Shown: positions 26,365 to 35,333, counted from the first letter of the stretch. The stretch is DNA of 64,000 nt from Desulfosporosinus sp. HMP52 (GCF_000765145.1 NZ_JMGA01000016.1:1-64000); one strand, 5' to 3'. The notes: generated from the letters alone by a model not told the origin. Translations and numbers: made by a program.

Positions 26365-27945
26365 ATGAACCAACGTGTTCTCCTGGCCAGTCCTGTCAAA
26401 CAACAGGTAAAAATTCTCTCAGAATTTTTGAATTCACTTCTTGGTTTAGAAAAGACAAACATTGCGCTTGACTTCATCTTTATTGATGATCACAATGACC
26501 ATGATCTACTCACCCGCTTCGCCCTCGAAGCGTTTAATGTTCGCATACTTCCTGGCAACTCAAATGCTTCATACCTTTGTGATGAGTCCACTCACTACTG
26601 GAGAGAGGATCTAATTTGGAAAGTCGCTGGCTATAAGGACCATTTTATCAAGATAGCACTCGAGGAAAAGTATGATTACCTCTTTATCGTCGATTCCGAT
26701 CTCTATCTAAACCCCAAGACACTGACTCATTTGATTTCTCTAAAAAAAGATATAGTTTCCGAGGTCTTTTGGACGAAATGGAAACCTGAGCTTATTCCAC
26801 TGCCTCAAGTTTGGATGGAGGATCAATATACTCTTTATGAATCTAGAAGAGAACAGCTCACTGAAGTCGAAATATCCAAAAGAACTCAAACATTTCTTCA
26901 TATGCTCTCTCAGCCGGGCACTTATAAGGTAGGGGGTTTGGGAGCCTGTACCCTTATAAGTCAACAAGCCCTTGAACGGGGAGTATCTTTCAGTGAAATA
27001 TATAATCTAGGTTTAACCGGAGAAGACCGCCACTTCTGTGTTAGAGCTGTGGCCCTCGGTCTAGAGCTTTATGCGGATACTCATTGCCCGCCTTTTCATA
27101 TCTATCGAGGATCCGAACTTGAAAAGTTACAGGAGTTTAAAGAACAACTATCTTTAAGCAAGTCGCAGGTGCCAGCAGAGCAATTAATTCTATCTCCATA
27201 TAATCGATCTTTGACAGGCTCTATCCAGCGTGCCAATTCGAGGAGAAGTACTTTGACTCTTGCGATGTTAGTCTGCAACGAATCCACTCGACATTTAGAA
27301 AGGGTCTTAAAACAGGCTGCAACTTACATTGATTACGCTGTTATCTTGGATGATGCAAGTATAGACGATACAGTAGAGCTATGCCAAAAAACCTTGAAAG
27401 GGATCCCCTTAAAACTCCAATCCAACAAGGAACCCCAGTTCCACAACGAAATAATCCTTAGAAAGCAGCTCTGGGAAATGGCATTAAAGACTCCTTCGGA
27501 TTGGATTATGATATTGGACGCCGATGAGATGTTAGAAGATGATGGGCCTCAGGAACTAAGCGAGCTACTAAATCAATCTTCGAATATTGATTACCTTAGT
27601 TTTCGTCTCTTCGATCTATGGACGGAAACCCACTATCGGGATGATCCATTATGGCAGGCCCATAAATGGTATCGACCATTTATCCTGCGGAATATTTCAA
27701 GCTTTCAAGCCAAATGGCAAGAAACCCCCCAACATTGCGGAAGGTTTCCAAAGAATATAGCAGACTTACGAGGAGGCACTAGCCTACTAAGAGTTAAACA
27801 CCTGGGCTGGATCAGACCCCAAGACCGGTTAGAAAAATATTATCGATATAAAAGGCTAGATCCTAACGGTAACTATGGGAGTTTGGAACAATATCTCTCG
27901 ATTTTAGATCCTAATCCAAATCTAGTTAAATGGGAAACTAGGTAA
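26365..27945 (+). CDS. Two-domain glycosyltransferase
   Basis: 526 residues. The N-terminal half (1-260) is a GT-A-like domain with RVLLASPVKQQVKILSEFL, DFIFIDDHND, LFIVDSDLYLNP and GEDRHFC, similar to glycosyltransferases of the Anp1-like type. The C-terminal half (290-520) is a GT2 domain with LAMLVCNESTRHLERVLKQA, AVILDDASIDDT, WIMILDADEMLED. It closes the row of four glycosyltransferases and is followed by a terminator. It probably extends the glycan started by the TPR-bearing enzymes; this is inference from position. Confidence 0.8.
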   Translation: MNQRVLLASPVKQQVKILSEFLNSLLGLEKTNIALDFIFIDDHNDHDLLTRFALEAFNVRILPGNSNASYLCDESTHYWREDLIWKVAGYKDHFIKIALEEKYDYLFIVDSDLYLNPKTLTHLISLKKDIVSEVFWTKWKPELIPLPQVWMEDQYTLYESRREQLTEVEISKRTQTFLHMLSQPGTYKVGGLGACTLISQQALERGVSFSEIYNLGLTGEDRHFCVRAVALGLELYADTHCPPFHIYRGSELEKLQEFKEQLSLSKSQVPAEQLILSPYNRSLTGSIQRANSRRSTLTLAMLVCNESTRHLERVLKQAATYIDYAVILDDASIDDTVELCQKTLKGIPLKLQSNKEPQFHNEIILRKQLWEMALKTPSDWIMILDADEMLEDDGPQELSELLNQSSNIDYLSFRLFDLWTETHYRDDPLWQAHKWYRPFILRNISSFQAKWQETPQHCGRFPKNIADLRGGTSLLRVKHLGWIRPQDRLEKYYRYKRLDPNGNYGSLEQYLSILDPNPNLVKWETR

Positions 27946-27951
27946 ATCTTC

Positions 27952-27969
27952 GGGGGACATAAGTCCCCC
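27952..27969. terminator. Terminator between convergent genes
   Basis: GGGGGAC and GTCCCCC around ATAA, followed by ATTATTTC. The hairpin serves the glycosyltransferase gene and abuts the stop of the minus-strand gene. Confidence 0.8.
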
Positions 27970-27970
27970 A

Positions 27971-28285
27971 TTATTTCTCTATCGACTTCTTGTTTTTACC
28001 ATAAGAATGAAAGAAATCATGGGCAAAATTTGCCCCCTTACCTATAACAAGTCCTGTAATTACCATTCCCACCCTAGGGTTTGAAATCTCCACATCTAAA
28101 AGTTCGAAAGCATTAATTTTGCTTTGAAAAGCTAAAATGACCCCACAGGCTAAACTCAATAGTTCTAAAGTAAGGGGTCTAAATTTATCTGGAAAAAAGG
28201 GTACAGTATAAACAATATCTTTAAAAATCTCTACGACCTTCTCTACAAGAACCGCTAAGAAAAAAACTAAAGCCAGCCCGTCCAT
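27971..28285 (-). CDS. Small membrane protein, holin-like
   Basis: 104 residues with hydrophobic segments at about 3-22, 40-56 and 72-88 and a short basic C-terminus (KNKKSIEK). The ATG follows AGAGGAGAG. Size and layout are like phage holins, but no lysis gene adjoins it and no motif is decisive. Together with the XhlA-like gene at 11008 it may be a trace of phage genes reused in the island. Function uncertain. Confidence 0.5.
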   Translation of the reverse strand: MDGLALVFFLAVLVEKVVEIFKDIVYTVPFFPDKFRPLTLELLSLACGVILAFQSKINAFELLDVEISNPRVGMVITGLVIGKGANFAHDFFHSYGKNKKSIEK

Positions 28286-28391
28286 ACCAATCTCTCCTCT
28301 GAAAATCAGCTTCTCCTATTTCCATTATATTCCTCTAGGAAATTAGTGTTCTTCTATCTGTTACAGTTTGGATAGTGATGGTACTAGACGT

Positions 28392-29408
28392 TTAACACTG
28401 GGCTTGAAACCAAACAATTAGATCCGCTGGCAAGGCAGATGTATAAATAAGACGAACATAGCGAAGAAACCGATTAGGAGTTATAACTGCAAGTGTTCCG
28501 GGGAGTATCTGTGATTCTATATCATCTGCCGTCCAGATTGCTCCATCTGGGCTTATTTGCAACTGAACTGTCACTTCCGTGTTCCCCATATTTTGGACTG
28601 CATACGAAAACACACTGAGCTCGGACACATCTTTGGGGATAGTGGCCATATGAATTTCAGTAGAAGTTATCTGCTCCACAGATTGTATATACACTCTTCC
28701 CGATACTTTAACTTGTACTGAACCTTCTATCGTAGACTCTATAGGATTGCCATTGCTACCGTATATTCTTATCCCATCAGATGAAGGGGTTAATTCTCGC
28801 AAATCTGCTTTAATAGGTTTTATTACATCAACAGGCAAAGGAAGTGGACTCACAAGTCTAGACGACATTGGGGCTTGAATCTTCCCAATCGATTCAATAT
28901 GCCGAATATATATCTGCCCCTTTTCATCGAGGCGCAACGCTTCCTTCGGATAGAGCCTCCTGCCTTGGATTTCATGTATAGTAATAACACCTTCGCCTAG
29001 CACCCCTACTTCAACCCTAAGCACATTTACACCTGGGGGAGTGCTGAAAACTCGAGAATATTTCTCATTCCCTAGACCGGAACAAAAGGTAAACATATAT
29101 TGGCTCACAGCACCAAGATATATTCGGATATAACACGAAACCTCTGCCGGCTCCGTTTGTATGACTACGCCAACTTCCCAACGTTGCCCTTCGCCTGCAG
29201 GAACCATAACATTATTTTCAAGAATAATTCCTGCTCTTGGCCCTTGAGGGTGTGATATTTTAACAGCTCGCTGCCCCTCTGACGAGCCGACCCATTCCCA
29301 TTTTGTTGTTCTATCTCCACCTATTCGAGCCCATCCGTCAGGAAAATTAGGGTTGCCTTCATGCTCAAACAGGAAATGACTATTATAAACTTGGTTTTCA
29401 TCAGTCAT
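28392..29408 (-). CDS. Surface protein: beta-sandwich domain plus DUF6385-like domain
   Basis: 338 residues. Residues 1-150 begin VYNSHFLFEHEGNPNFPDGW and have 'W.WVGSSEGQRAVKISHP', the look of a carbohydrate-binding-module-like jelly roll. The middle (around 195-235) carries ADLRELTPSSDGIRIYG and SVQVKVSG. The C-terminal domain has LQISPDGAIWTADD and FLRYVRLIYTSA. The next gene upstream has the same architecture. No signal peptide and few cysteines, consistent with deposition on the spore from the mother cell. Start: ATG with AAGGTGGGA. Confidence 0.7.
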   Translation of the reverse strand: MTDENQVYNSHFLFEHEGNPNFPDGWARIGGDRTTKWEWVGSSEGQRAVKISHPQGPRAGIILENNVMVPAGEGQRWEVGVVIQTEPAEVSCYIRIYLGAVSQYMFTFCSGLGNEKYSRVFSTPPGVNVLRVEVGVLGEGVITIHEIQGRRLYPKEALRLDEKGQIYIRHIESIGKIQAPMSSRLVSPLPLPVDVIKPIKADLRELTPSSDGIRIYGSNGNPIESTIEGSVQVKVSGRVYIQSVEQITSTEIHMATIPKDVSELSVFSYAVQNMGNTEVTVQLQISPDGAIWTADDIESQILPGTLAVITPNRFLRYVRLIYTSALPADLIVWFQAQC

Positions 29409-29477
29409 TTCCGTCCCACCTTTTAAGAGTTTTTATTTTTTATCCTAGTAAACGATAGTATAATTTATGTAAACATA

Positions 29478-30536
29478 TCAATTCTGAGCCTGAACCCAAA
29501 TTCTTAACATCGTTAAATTCTCAGCCTTGTAGGAAATTCTAATAAATCGCAAAAAGTTCTTAGGAGAAACAAGCACAAGCTTTCCAGGTAATACTTCCTG
29601 TAAACAATCTTCAGTCAGCCAATGAATTCCGTCGGGACTTAGCTCTATCTGTATAAATGCTGGCTCGCTTCCGAAATTGAGTACCGAGAAGGAACAACGA
29701 TGAAGTGCTGAAATATCTCTAGTTATGGTTGTGGACATTTTTTCGGTTGCAGTAACATTTTCGAGACTTTCATAAAACTCATGACTGCTAATTTCTACTT
29801 GGACACGCCCAGATACTGAAGTAGCTATAGGAACTTGGTTATTTCCATAAACCTGTACTTTGTCTCGACTCGGTGTTAAATTACGTACATCTGCACTAAC
29901 AGTTGCGTGGACATTGACTGGAACTTGAATGGGTATTGGAGAGGCCAGTCGAATGGGTTTCTTTATTTCTTCAATTGTTTTAATAGACTCAATTTTGTGG
30001 GTCCATGCTTTATTGTTATTGACCACACGCCTTTTCATAGTGCTCGGTGAAAGAGAATAGGCAATGACCTTGTATATATCAAGAGACCCCTGTCCCATAA
30101 TTCCTATTTCTAGACGAAAAAAGTCTACATTATAATCAGCACTAATCACCTGTGAAATCTGTTCCTTTTTTAAGCCTATTATGAAGTAATACTTTATAGG
30201 CTTTGATACATTCCCTTGTGATGAGATGGGATAAATCCATATATATACCTGGGTATCCGGCCTTCCCCCCTTAAGAATTATTTTAAAGAGCCATTCTTTA
30301 TCCTTTCCAATGCTTAGCGATGCTTCCTGAGTTTGAATGATTCCCGATCGAATGGCGGTCGAATTATTAATCTCCAGAGTGGAGTTAACCTTTGATTCCG
30401 AGATGAATCTCCAAGTAGATTCATTATTGCCACCGATTTGAAGCCAAGAATCGGGGAAATCATCTTGAGCTTTACTCCTTCTTAGAAAGTTTCCATTTGA
30501 TACTCTATTGAATGTCCCTGTCATATTTCTTCTCAT
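29478..30536 (-). CDS. Paralogous surface protein: beta-sandwich plus DUF6385-like domain
   Basis: 352 residues, same layout as the gene 69 bp downstream. N-terminal part: RVSNGNFLRRSKAQDDFPDS then WLQIGGNNESTWRF and SGIIQTQEASLSIG. Middle: ADVRNLTPSRDKVQVYGNN and GRVQVEIS. C-terminal domain: IQIELSPDGIHWLTED and FLRFIRISYKAE. ATG 30536 follows GGGAGGTTAACG. The two genes are a tandem duplication in one operon. The 'D-x-R-x-L/F' motif is also present in the genes at 18920 and 19526. Confidence 0.7.
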   Translation of the reverse strand: MRRNMTGTFNRVSNGNFLRRSKAQDDFPDSWLQIGGNNESTWRFISESKVNSTLEINNSTAIRSGIIQTQEASLSIGKDKEWLFKIILKGGRPDTQVYIWIYPISSQGNVSKPIKYYFIIGLKKEQISQVISADYNVDFFRLEIGIMGQGSLDIYKVIAYSLSPSTMKRRVVNNNKAWTHKIESIKTIEEIKKPIRLASPIPIQVPVNVHATVSADVRNLTPSRDKVQVYGNNQVPIATSVSGRVQVEISSHEFYESLENVTATEKMSTTITRDISALHRCSFSVLNFGSEPAFIQIELSPDGIHWLTEDCLQEVLPGKLVLVSPKNFLRFIRISYKAENLTMLRIWVQAQN

Positions 30537-30725
30537 CGTTAACCTCCCACAATTGGACGTTAAATAAAGTACTTTTCAATATCCTATCAGCCAACGGGCA
30601 AAATTATCACTAATACTTCAAAACAGACAAAGACTCTATTAATTATTGCTAGGCCCTCAGGGCAGAAGAATTACCTGTTTGCAAGGATTTCACAATAAAC
30701 GGTGTTCTGGAATTATCACCAAAAC

Positions 30726-30760
30726 TAAGAGGGATTTGGCTCTTCAGCTAATCCCTCTTA
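30726..30760 (-). terminator. Terminator of the CapA-like gene
   Basis: TAAGAGGGAT (30726-30735) pairs with ATCCCTCTTA (30751-30760), just after the stop of the minus-strand gene. Confidence 0.75.
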
Positions 30761-30770
30761 ACATCCAAAT

Positions 30771-31973
30771 TTATATATCTTGTTTATACGGCATACCTAG
30801 TTGTTTTTGGGTCTGAGCAAGGACTTGTTTTAAAACTGCTAAATCCGAACTTTTAAGATAGGGATCTTTTCCCTCCTGAATTTTTCGTATAGCGTCTTCA
30901 ACTGAGACAACTCGAAATTGACGGCGCTTATTCTCAAAGTAACTATGAGAATAGGTAGGCGTATAAGAAACTTCTTTCAGAAGGGTTTCTCCCTTTGTAT
31001 GATCTTTTTGAAAGGTAATGTTTAATATCACTCCGCTATTTCGTTCAACCCCGCGCTGATCCCCGATAAAGTTACCCATCGAATAAACAACAAGTTTATC
31101 TTGATTATTAATATTCATAACTTCCATTGGCTGAATCACATGAGGATGACTGCCCAGGATGACATCTGCTCCCTTCTCGAGAAATAATCGAGCTAGCTCT
31201 CGCTGCTCTTCAGTGGGCTGTAAACTGTATTCAACTCCCCAGTGCAAGACAAGAACTAGGACATCCACCTTAGGGCTTAATTGAGCAATATCCTTTAAGA
31301 TTATTTCTTTATTTAGGAAGTTGAAGAAATAGGGTTGTTCCTTTGGTACAGGAATCCCATTGGTTCCATAAGAGTAAGCCAAATATCCCACTCGAACCCC
31401 ATCTAAATCTTTAATGAAATAGGTGTCCCTTTCCTCTTGGCTTTGATAGGTTCCAACGATATCTAAACCAGCATTTCGTAAGACCCTCATGGTTCGTATG
31501 GCTCCTGAATACCCTCTATCTAAAATATGGTTATTTGAGGTAACAATAAGGTCATATCCTGCACTTTTCAGAGTGGTTGCGACCTCATCCGGGCTATTAA
31601 ACCTAGGATAACCCGTATACCCAGCTTCACCTCCAGCCATAGCTGCTTCAAAATTCGCGGAGGTATAATCTCCGTATTCTAATAAGGGTTTGACCGAAGA
31701 AAAAAAATGATCAAAATTGTAAGATCCATTGGCTTGTTGTCCAGACCAAATTTGTGTATTATGCATTAAAATATCCCCTGTTGCCACTAACGTAACTGAT
31801 TTCCGTACAGAGGTCTTTGGTTTAACTGAATGGGAAAATTTTGGTATCTCATCGGCACTTTGTTTTGGAGTTTGATTTGAAACAGGCCCAACCACTGATT
31901 GAGCACCGCAGCCCAATAAAACTAAACATAAGAAAACTATTATTGAAAGTCTTATAGCCTTGGTAATCTTCAG
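30771..31973 (-). CDS. CapA-family lipoprotein (metallophosphatase fold), CTG start
   Basis: The CapA / PGA_cap domain is clear: LVATGDILMHNTQIW, SANFEAAMAG, TSNNHILDRG, LVLVLHWGVEY, LGSHPHVIQPMEV and YSMGNFIGDQ, with the His/Asp/Asn residues of a calcineurin-like site. The first ordinary start is TTG 31916, which would begin inside the lipobox. Reading upstream in frame gives a basic, hydrophobic leader ending LVLLGC, a classic lipoprotein signal. The only start is CTG 31973, 7 bases after GAGGTG; an in-frame TGA lies three codons upstream. This makes a 400-residue lipoprotein. CapA relatives act in polyglutamate capsule synthesis; its substrate here is unknown. Confidence 0.82.
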   Translation of the reverse strand: MKITKAIRLSIIVFLCLVLLGCGAQSVVGPVSNQTPKQSADEIPKFSHSVKPKTSVRKSVTLVATGDILMHNTQIWSGQQANGSYNFDHFFSSVKPLLEYGDYTSANFEAAMAGGEAGYTGYPRFNSPDEVATTLKSAGYDLIVTSNNHILDRGYSGAIRTMRVLRNAGLDIVGTYQSQEERDTYFIKDLDGVRVGYLAYSYGTNGIPVPKEQPYFFNFLNKEIILKDIAQLSPKVDVLVLVLHWGVEYSLQPTEEQRELARLFLEKGADVILGSHPHVIQPMEVMNINNQDKLVVYSMGNFIGDQRGVERNSGVILNITFQKDHTKGETLLKEVSYTPTYSHSYFENKRRQFRVVSVEDAIRKIQEGKDPYLKSSDLAVLKQVLAQTQKQLGMPYKQDI

Positions 31974-32205
31974 TTTGTATCACCTCTTTATAATTATTTC
32001 TCTATCTATCGTATTTCTCCTCTATAAATATCCAAAAATCTATCCAAGTTCTGCTAGTTAAATCAAATTTGATGTTGAATCAACAAATTTACTACTTTTT
32101 ATAGAAACTCCTAAAAACTGGGCATTGATTCCTCCCTCAATTCGTGCTAAATTTGTGTTGTACCAGTTATATAAAAGAAATTTAAGACATTAGCGCAAAA
32201 ACTTT

Positions 32206-32227
32206 AAACCTCCCGACGGGGAGGTTT
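32206..32227 (+). terminator. Orphan terminator hairpin
   Basis: AAACCTCCC and GGGGAGGTTT form a 9-bp stem followed by CTTTCTTTTCC. No plus-strand gene precedes it, so it may end a small RNA or be left from a lost gene. Confidence 0.55.
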
Positions 32228-32322
32228 CTTTCTTTTCCTTAAAAATAAAATAAAGCTTAGCATAAAGCTAAACCCTTCTTCTTAAGCACAAAAACAACAA
32301 CAAATCAGGATTCTAACAAATT

Positions 32323-32359
32323 GTGCCTTCAGATAGTTGCTGTAACTATCCGAAGGCAC
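32323..32359 (-). terminator. Terminator of the homocysteine operon
   Basis: GTGCCTTC+AGATAGTT pairs with AACTATC+CGAAGGCAC, 16 bp with one mismatch, located past the stop at 32387. Confidence 0.8.
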
Positions 32360-32386
32360 TGTAATATTTTAATCTTTAAATAATGT

Positions 32387-33133
32387 TCAAGCATTAACTG
32401 GCAAAAGCTTTATACTACCCCATGCCGCTAAGCGATCATCTTTAATTAGAAGGATACCTGTAACCCCATTTATACTCGAAGCAAATTCTAGAGCTTTTTC
32501 GAGATCATCCGTTGTTTGTATATAATTTCCAGTAGCAGTAGCTACTGCATCTGCTAAAGGGACAGAAGGGGACAGGACTACGACAGCATCGGCTTTGCCA
32601 AAGCTTAAAGAATGGCCTACCTTGCCAGAAGACGTACATATTCCTAACGGTGTCTGACTAGGTCTCACCTCAATAGCTATCTTATTAGAAAGAGGAGAAT
32701 CCCCGGCAAAAACTCCTACTTTGCGAATCCGGCTAGTTCGCATGAAAATATCTCCACCGTTTTCCACGATTACGTCCCTGGACCGTTTAGCAATTGCTTT
32801 GCCTACCCCTTCTGCTACAGCACCGGCAACTGCAGCCATCGGACCAACCCCTGCAAGGCGTCCAGCCTCTGCCATAGTTTGAACTATAGGGGGGGCATCA
32901 GGCAAAATTGTATAAGGCGTTAGTGCCCTTACAAAATCTATATCTTTTTGAATGTATTCTTCAAGGGGTTTTCGACAAGCTCGAATGGTTTCTTCGACCC
33001 ATTTAACTAAGTCAGGGGAAAAGCGTTCTTTTCTTATACCAATATCAAGATCAGTCTCATTAATACCGAGTTGAAAATGAACTAGATCCTCCTGGCGGTG
33101 CTGCTGCCGATAACTTCGTTCCGTATAATTCAA
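32387..33133 (-). CDS. UPF0280 (COG2122, ApbE-like) protein of homocysteine biosynthesis
   Basis: 248 residues from TTG 33133, one base after the previous stop, with GGAGGT 10 bases upstream. Motifs: PPIVQTMAEAGRLAGVGPMA, AVAEGVGKAIA, VIVENGGDIFMR and GICTSSGKVGHSLSFGKADA, the UPF0280 signature. In sulfate reducers and methanogens this family is encoded beside the DUF39 and NIL/ferredoxin proteins and is linked to making homocysteine from aspartate semialdehyde and sulfide. The operon order and riboswitch support that role here. Its precise step is not established. Confidence 0.88.
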   Translation of the reverse strand: MNYTERSYRQQHRQEDLVHFQLGINETDLDIGIRKERFSPDLVKWVEETIRACRKPLEEYIQKDIDFVRALTPYTILPDAPPIVQTMAEAGRLAGVGPMAAVAGAVAEGVGKAIAKRSRDVIVENGGDIFMRTSRIRKVGVFAGDSPLSNKIAIEVRPSQTPLGICTSSGKVGHSLSFGKADAVVVLSPSVPLADAVATATGNYIQTTDDLEKALEFASSINGVTGILLIKDDRLAAWGSIKLLPVNA

Positions 33134-33535
33134 TTACAGACGGACCTCCATAGCCCACATTGGGCATACTTTTACACAAAGTTGGCAAAAAACACATTGA
33201 TCTCCATCAAAGCGAACTTCCATAGACGGACGTTCCATATATAAGGCTCCCGTCGGGCAAATTCCTGTGCATGCTCCACACATCACACATTTTTCTTCAT
33301 TTCTTATGATTTCTTGATTAAGGTTCTGAACAGACACACCTAGTTCACGCAAATAGTTTAGTCCATTCTCACTTTGATCTCCGGTAACCTCTAAGATCAT
33401 TGTTCCTTCTTTTTTAGGATTTACGTCTGCTTTCACTATATTAACTACTAAATCAAAATCCTTTACTAAGCGATATACAATTGGCTTAACAGAGATATCT
33501 GTTCCAAAGCGGAGTACTATTCTCTTCGGCGACAT
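33134..33535 (-). CDS. NIL domain plus 2[4Fe-4S] ferredoxin, homocysteine biosynthesis
   Basis: 133 residues: an N-terminal NIL (ACT-like) domain (1-75, RIVLRFGTDISVKPIVYRL) followed by a two-cluster ferredoxin with C-x2-C-x2-C-x3-C motifs (CVMCGACTGICPTGALY and CVFCQLCVKVCPMWAM). It corresponds to the MA1822-type partner of the DUF39 protein and is thought to deliver electrons or sulfur for reductive sulfide insertion. The AAGGAGG site before ATG 33535 is strong, and only 4 bp separate it from the upstream gene. Confidence 0.9.
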   Translation of the reverse strand: MSPKRIVLRFGTDISVKPIVYRLVKDFDLVVNIVKADVNPKKEGTMILEVTGDQSENGLNYLRELGVSVQNLNQEIIRNEEKCVMCGACTGICPTGALYMERPSMEVRFDGDQCVFCQLCVKVCPMWAMEVRL

Positions 33536-33539
33536 ATAA

Positions 33540-34736
33540 TCAATCCTCCTTTATACTGTGCGCAATAAAGCCATCAGCAGGTGATGGGAGAGTTTTAACC
33601 GGTTCAGTCAACTGGAAGTCTCCCTTCTGAATCCACCCTTTTAAGGTTGCAGCAATTTCGCGAGCTCTAGGCATGCTAGACAAAGGTGCCGTAGGTACTT
33701 CTTTGCCATTGACAATAATTTTTCCACTCTTAAGATCTGCATAGCTAACATATCCCAGATTTCCCGGTGTAAACGATGGATATGCTTCTCCGTAGTCAAC
33801 AATAGGAGCAAATAGCTCCTCATCTTTCTTAGCAGCGTAGCGAGCAATTTCCTCATTTAGGATTGGAATTGGAATACCGACTCCTACACTAAGTGTTGCC
33901 CCATAGCCCAGATAACTTGTACCAACAAGCCATCGCGGGCTCATCTGCTTTAGATCTCCTGTAAGAGCAAGGGTTCCACCTGCACTCCCGAGTTCCTTTC
34001 CATCGACGTCAATCATTGAGGGAAAGTGTTGCGTACCATTCCAAGCAACATAACCAATTCCACCGCCAAGAAAAATCTTCGTACCAACTCCGATTGTCTT
34101 AAAATGCGGGTCTTTCAATAAAGGGCTAAGTTGTCCTGATGTTGAATAGTTGGCATTCCCCATTTGCGGTTTGATCATTCCCATATAGGTGTAAATCGTG
34201 CGATTGGTTAAATTGACAGCGCAATTATAGTTTTGATAACAATTTCGAGGATTAAACAAAATAGCCTCATTGATGTCATCCAGTGTAATGGTTGTTTCAA
34301 GGTTTCTGCGTGGATAACAGTCAGTACCATATGCTAAAGCCTTTAATTTGACAGGTTTGCGAGCAACGAGGTCAGCGATAACATGCCCGCCGCCATATCG
34401 AAATTCGCCCGGATAGTTGCTATTCAACGGATCATCTTCGTGCATCTCTGTTGCTCCAATATAAGCGTCAACAGCTGCGATACCAGTATAAGCGGATACT
34501 CCGTTCAGCCAAACTTTTTGCATTTTCATTCGTGGTTTTGTGTGTCCAAAACTTAAAAAGGCACCAGAGGAACACATAGGAGCGAAAGTGCCAGTAGTTA
34601 CAACATCAACCTCTTGCGCTGCTTTGGAAAGACCCTTTTCCTCTACAAGAGAAATAAGCTCCTCGGCAGTCACAACCACTGCTTTGCCTTCCCTGATTTT
34701 TGAATTGATCTCTGCATACGTTTTTTCAACACTCAT
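33540..34736 (-). CDS. Homocysteine biosynthesis protein (HcyBio, DUF39)
   Basis: 398 residues, full length for DUF39 (MA1821-like). Recognisable segments: TGTFAPMCSSGAFLSFGHT, YAEINSKIREGKAVVVTAEE, GGGHVIADLVARKPVKLKA, YGTDCYPRR (a conserved Cys) and SPRWLVGTSYLGYGATLSVG. The family is required for methionine auxotrophy rescue in anaerobes by converting aspartate semialdehyde plus sulfide to homocysteine without O-acyl homoserine. The ATG follows GGAGGTGGAG. A SAM riboswitch lies about 200 bp upstream on the same strand, so the operon is turned off when SAM is abundant. Confidence 0.92.
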   Translation of the reverse strand: MSVEKTYAEINSKIREGKAVVVTAEELISLVEEKGLSKAAQEVDVVTTGTFAPMCSSGAFLSFGHTKPRMKMQKVWLNGVSAYTGIAAVDAYIGATEMHEDDPLNSNYPGEFRYGGGHVIADLVARKPVKLKALAYGTDCYPRRNLETTITLDDINEAILFNPRNCYQNYNCAVNLTNRTIYTYMGMIKPQMGNANYSTSGQLSPLLKDPHFKTIGVGTKIFLGGGIGYVAWNGTQHFPSMIDVDGKELGSAGGTLALTGDLKQMSPRWLVGTSYLGYGATLSVGVGIPIPILNEEIARYAAKKDEELFAPIVDYGEAYPSFTPGNLGYVSYADLKSGKIIVNGKEVPTAPLSSMPRAREIAATLKGWIQKGDFQLTEPVKTLPSPADGFIAHSIKED

Positions 34737-34919
34737 GACTCTCCACCTCCAGATTTGTTACGTGTTACCACTGACTTTAGCTTAAGACTATTTACCAAAA
34801 TCAGGTTCGAAGTTCAAGTTCGCACCTATCACTTGGATAAGCTCAACTAAATATCAAGTGTTTTTGCCTTATGAGCAAGATATCGCTTGCTAATAGGTTT
34901 AACTGATTATTATATAGAA

Positions 34920-35102
34920 AAGACCTCTTCTGTGATAGAAGAGGTCAAAATCTCGTTTATTCGACACTCCTCTTATCTGCCAGGAAATTAATCCTGCAAG
35001 AATTAGCACCATGCTTTGTCCACGCCAGGTTCATCTTAGCGTGTATTAAGCTGGTTGCCGGGTTTCATAGGGCTAGTCCCTCCACCACTCCGGATAAGAG
35101 CA
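34920..35102 (-). promoter_or_regulatory. SAM-I (S-box) riboswitch with terminator
   Basis: On the minus strand, P1 arms CTCTTATC (35093-35100) and GATAAGAG (about 34970-34977) enclose the S-box core, including GGTGGAGGGACT, GCCCTATGAAACCCGGCAAC and the pseudoknot/P3 region near GGTGCTAATTC. A terminator (GACCTCTTCT/AGAAGAGGTC, 34922-34946, then TTTTC) follows. SAM binding should favour the terminator and stop transcription of the HcyBio operon. Confidence 0.93.
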
Positions 35103-35333
35103 TATTAATTCAACTCATTACGCTGAGTCTAACATTTCACTAATACCCTGTCAATATAATTTTTTAGAAGTCTTATAGTCTTTTTCAAGTGTTCTTATAA
35201 GCACTACAGAATTAATTTATTCGCAGAAATGTAAAAAATTTCATAAATAAAACATAATATAATCGACATATTCCTACATATACTAGTGGTAAGTTATTTT
35301 CATTTTTCTTCATGTAGTTAGTCCTCTTCTTTG

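Larger units (their letters stand above)
31974..32386. other. Intergenic region with two hairpins
   Basis: Promoter region of the CapA-like gene (minus) on the left and the end of the homocysteine operon on the right. It contains the plus-oriented hairpin at 32206-32227 with no gene in front of it, and the operon terminator at 32323-32359. No coding frame is convincing. Confidence 0.5.
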
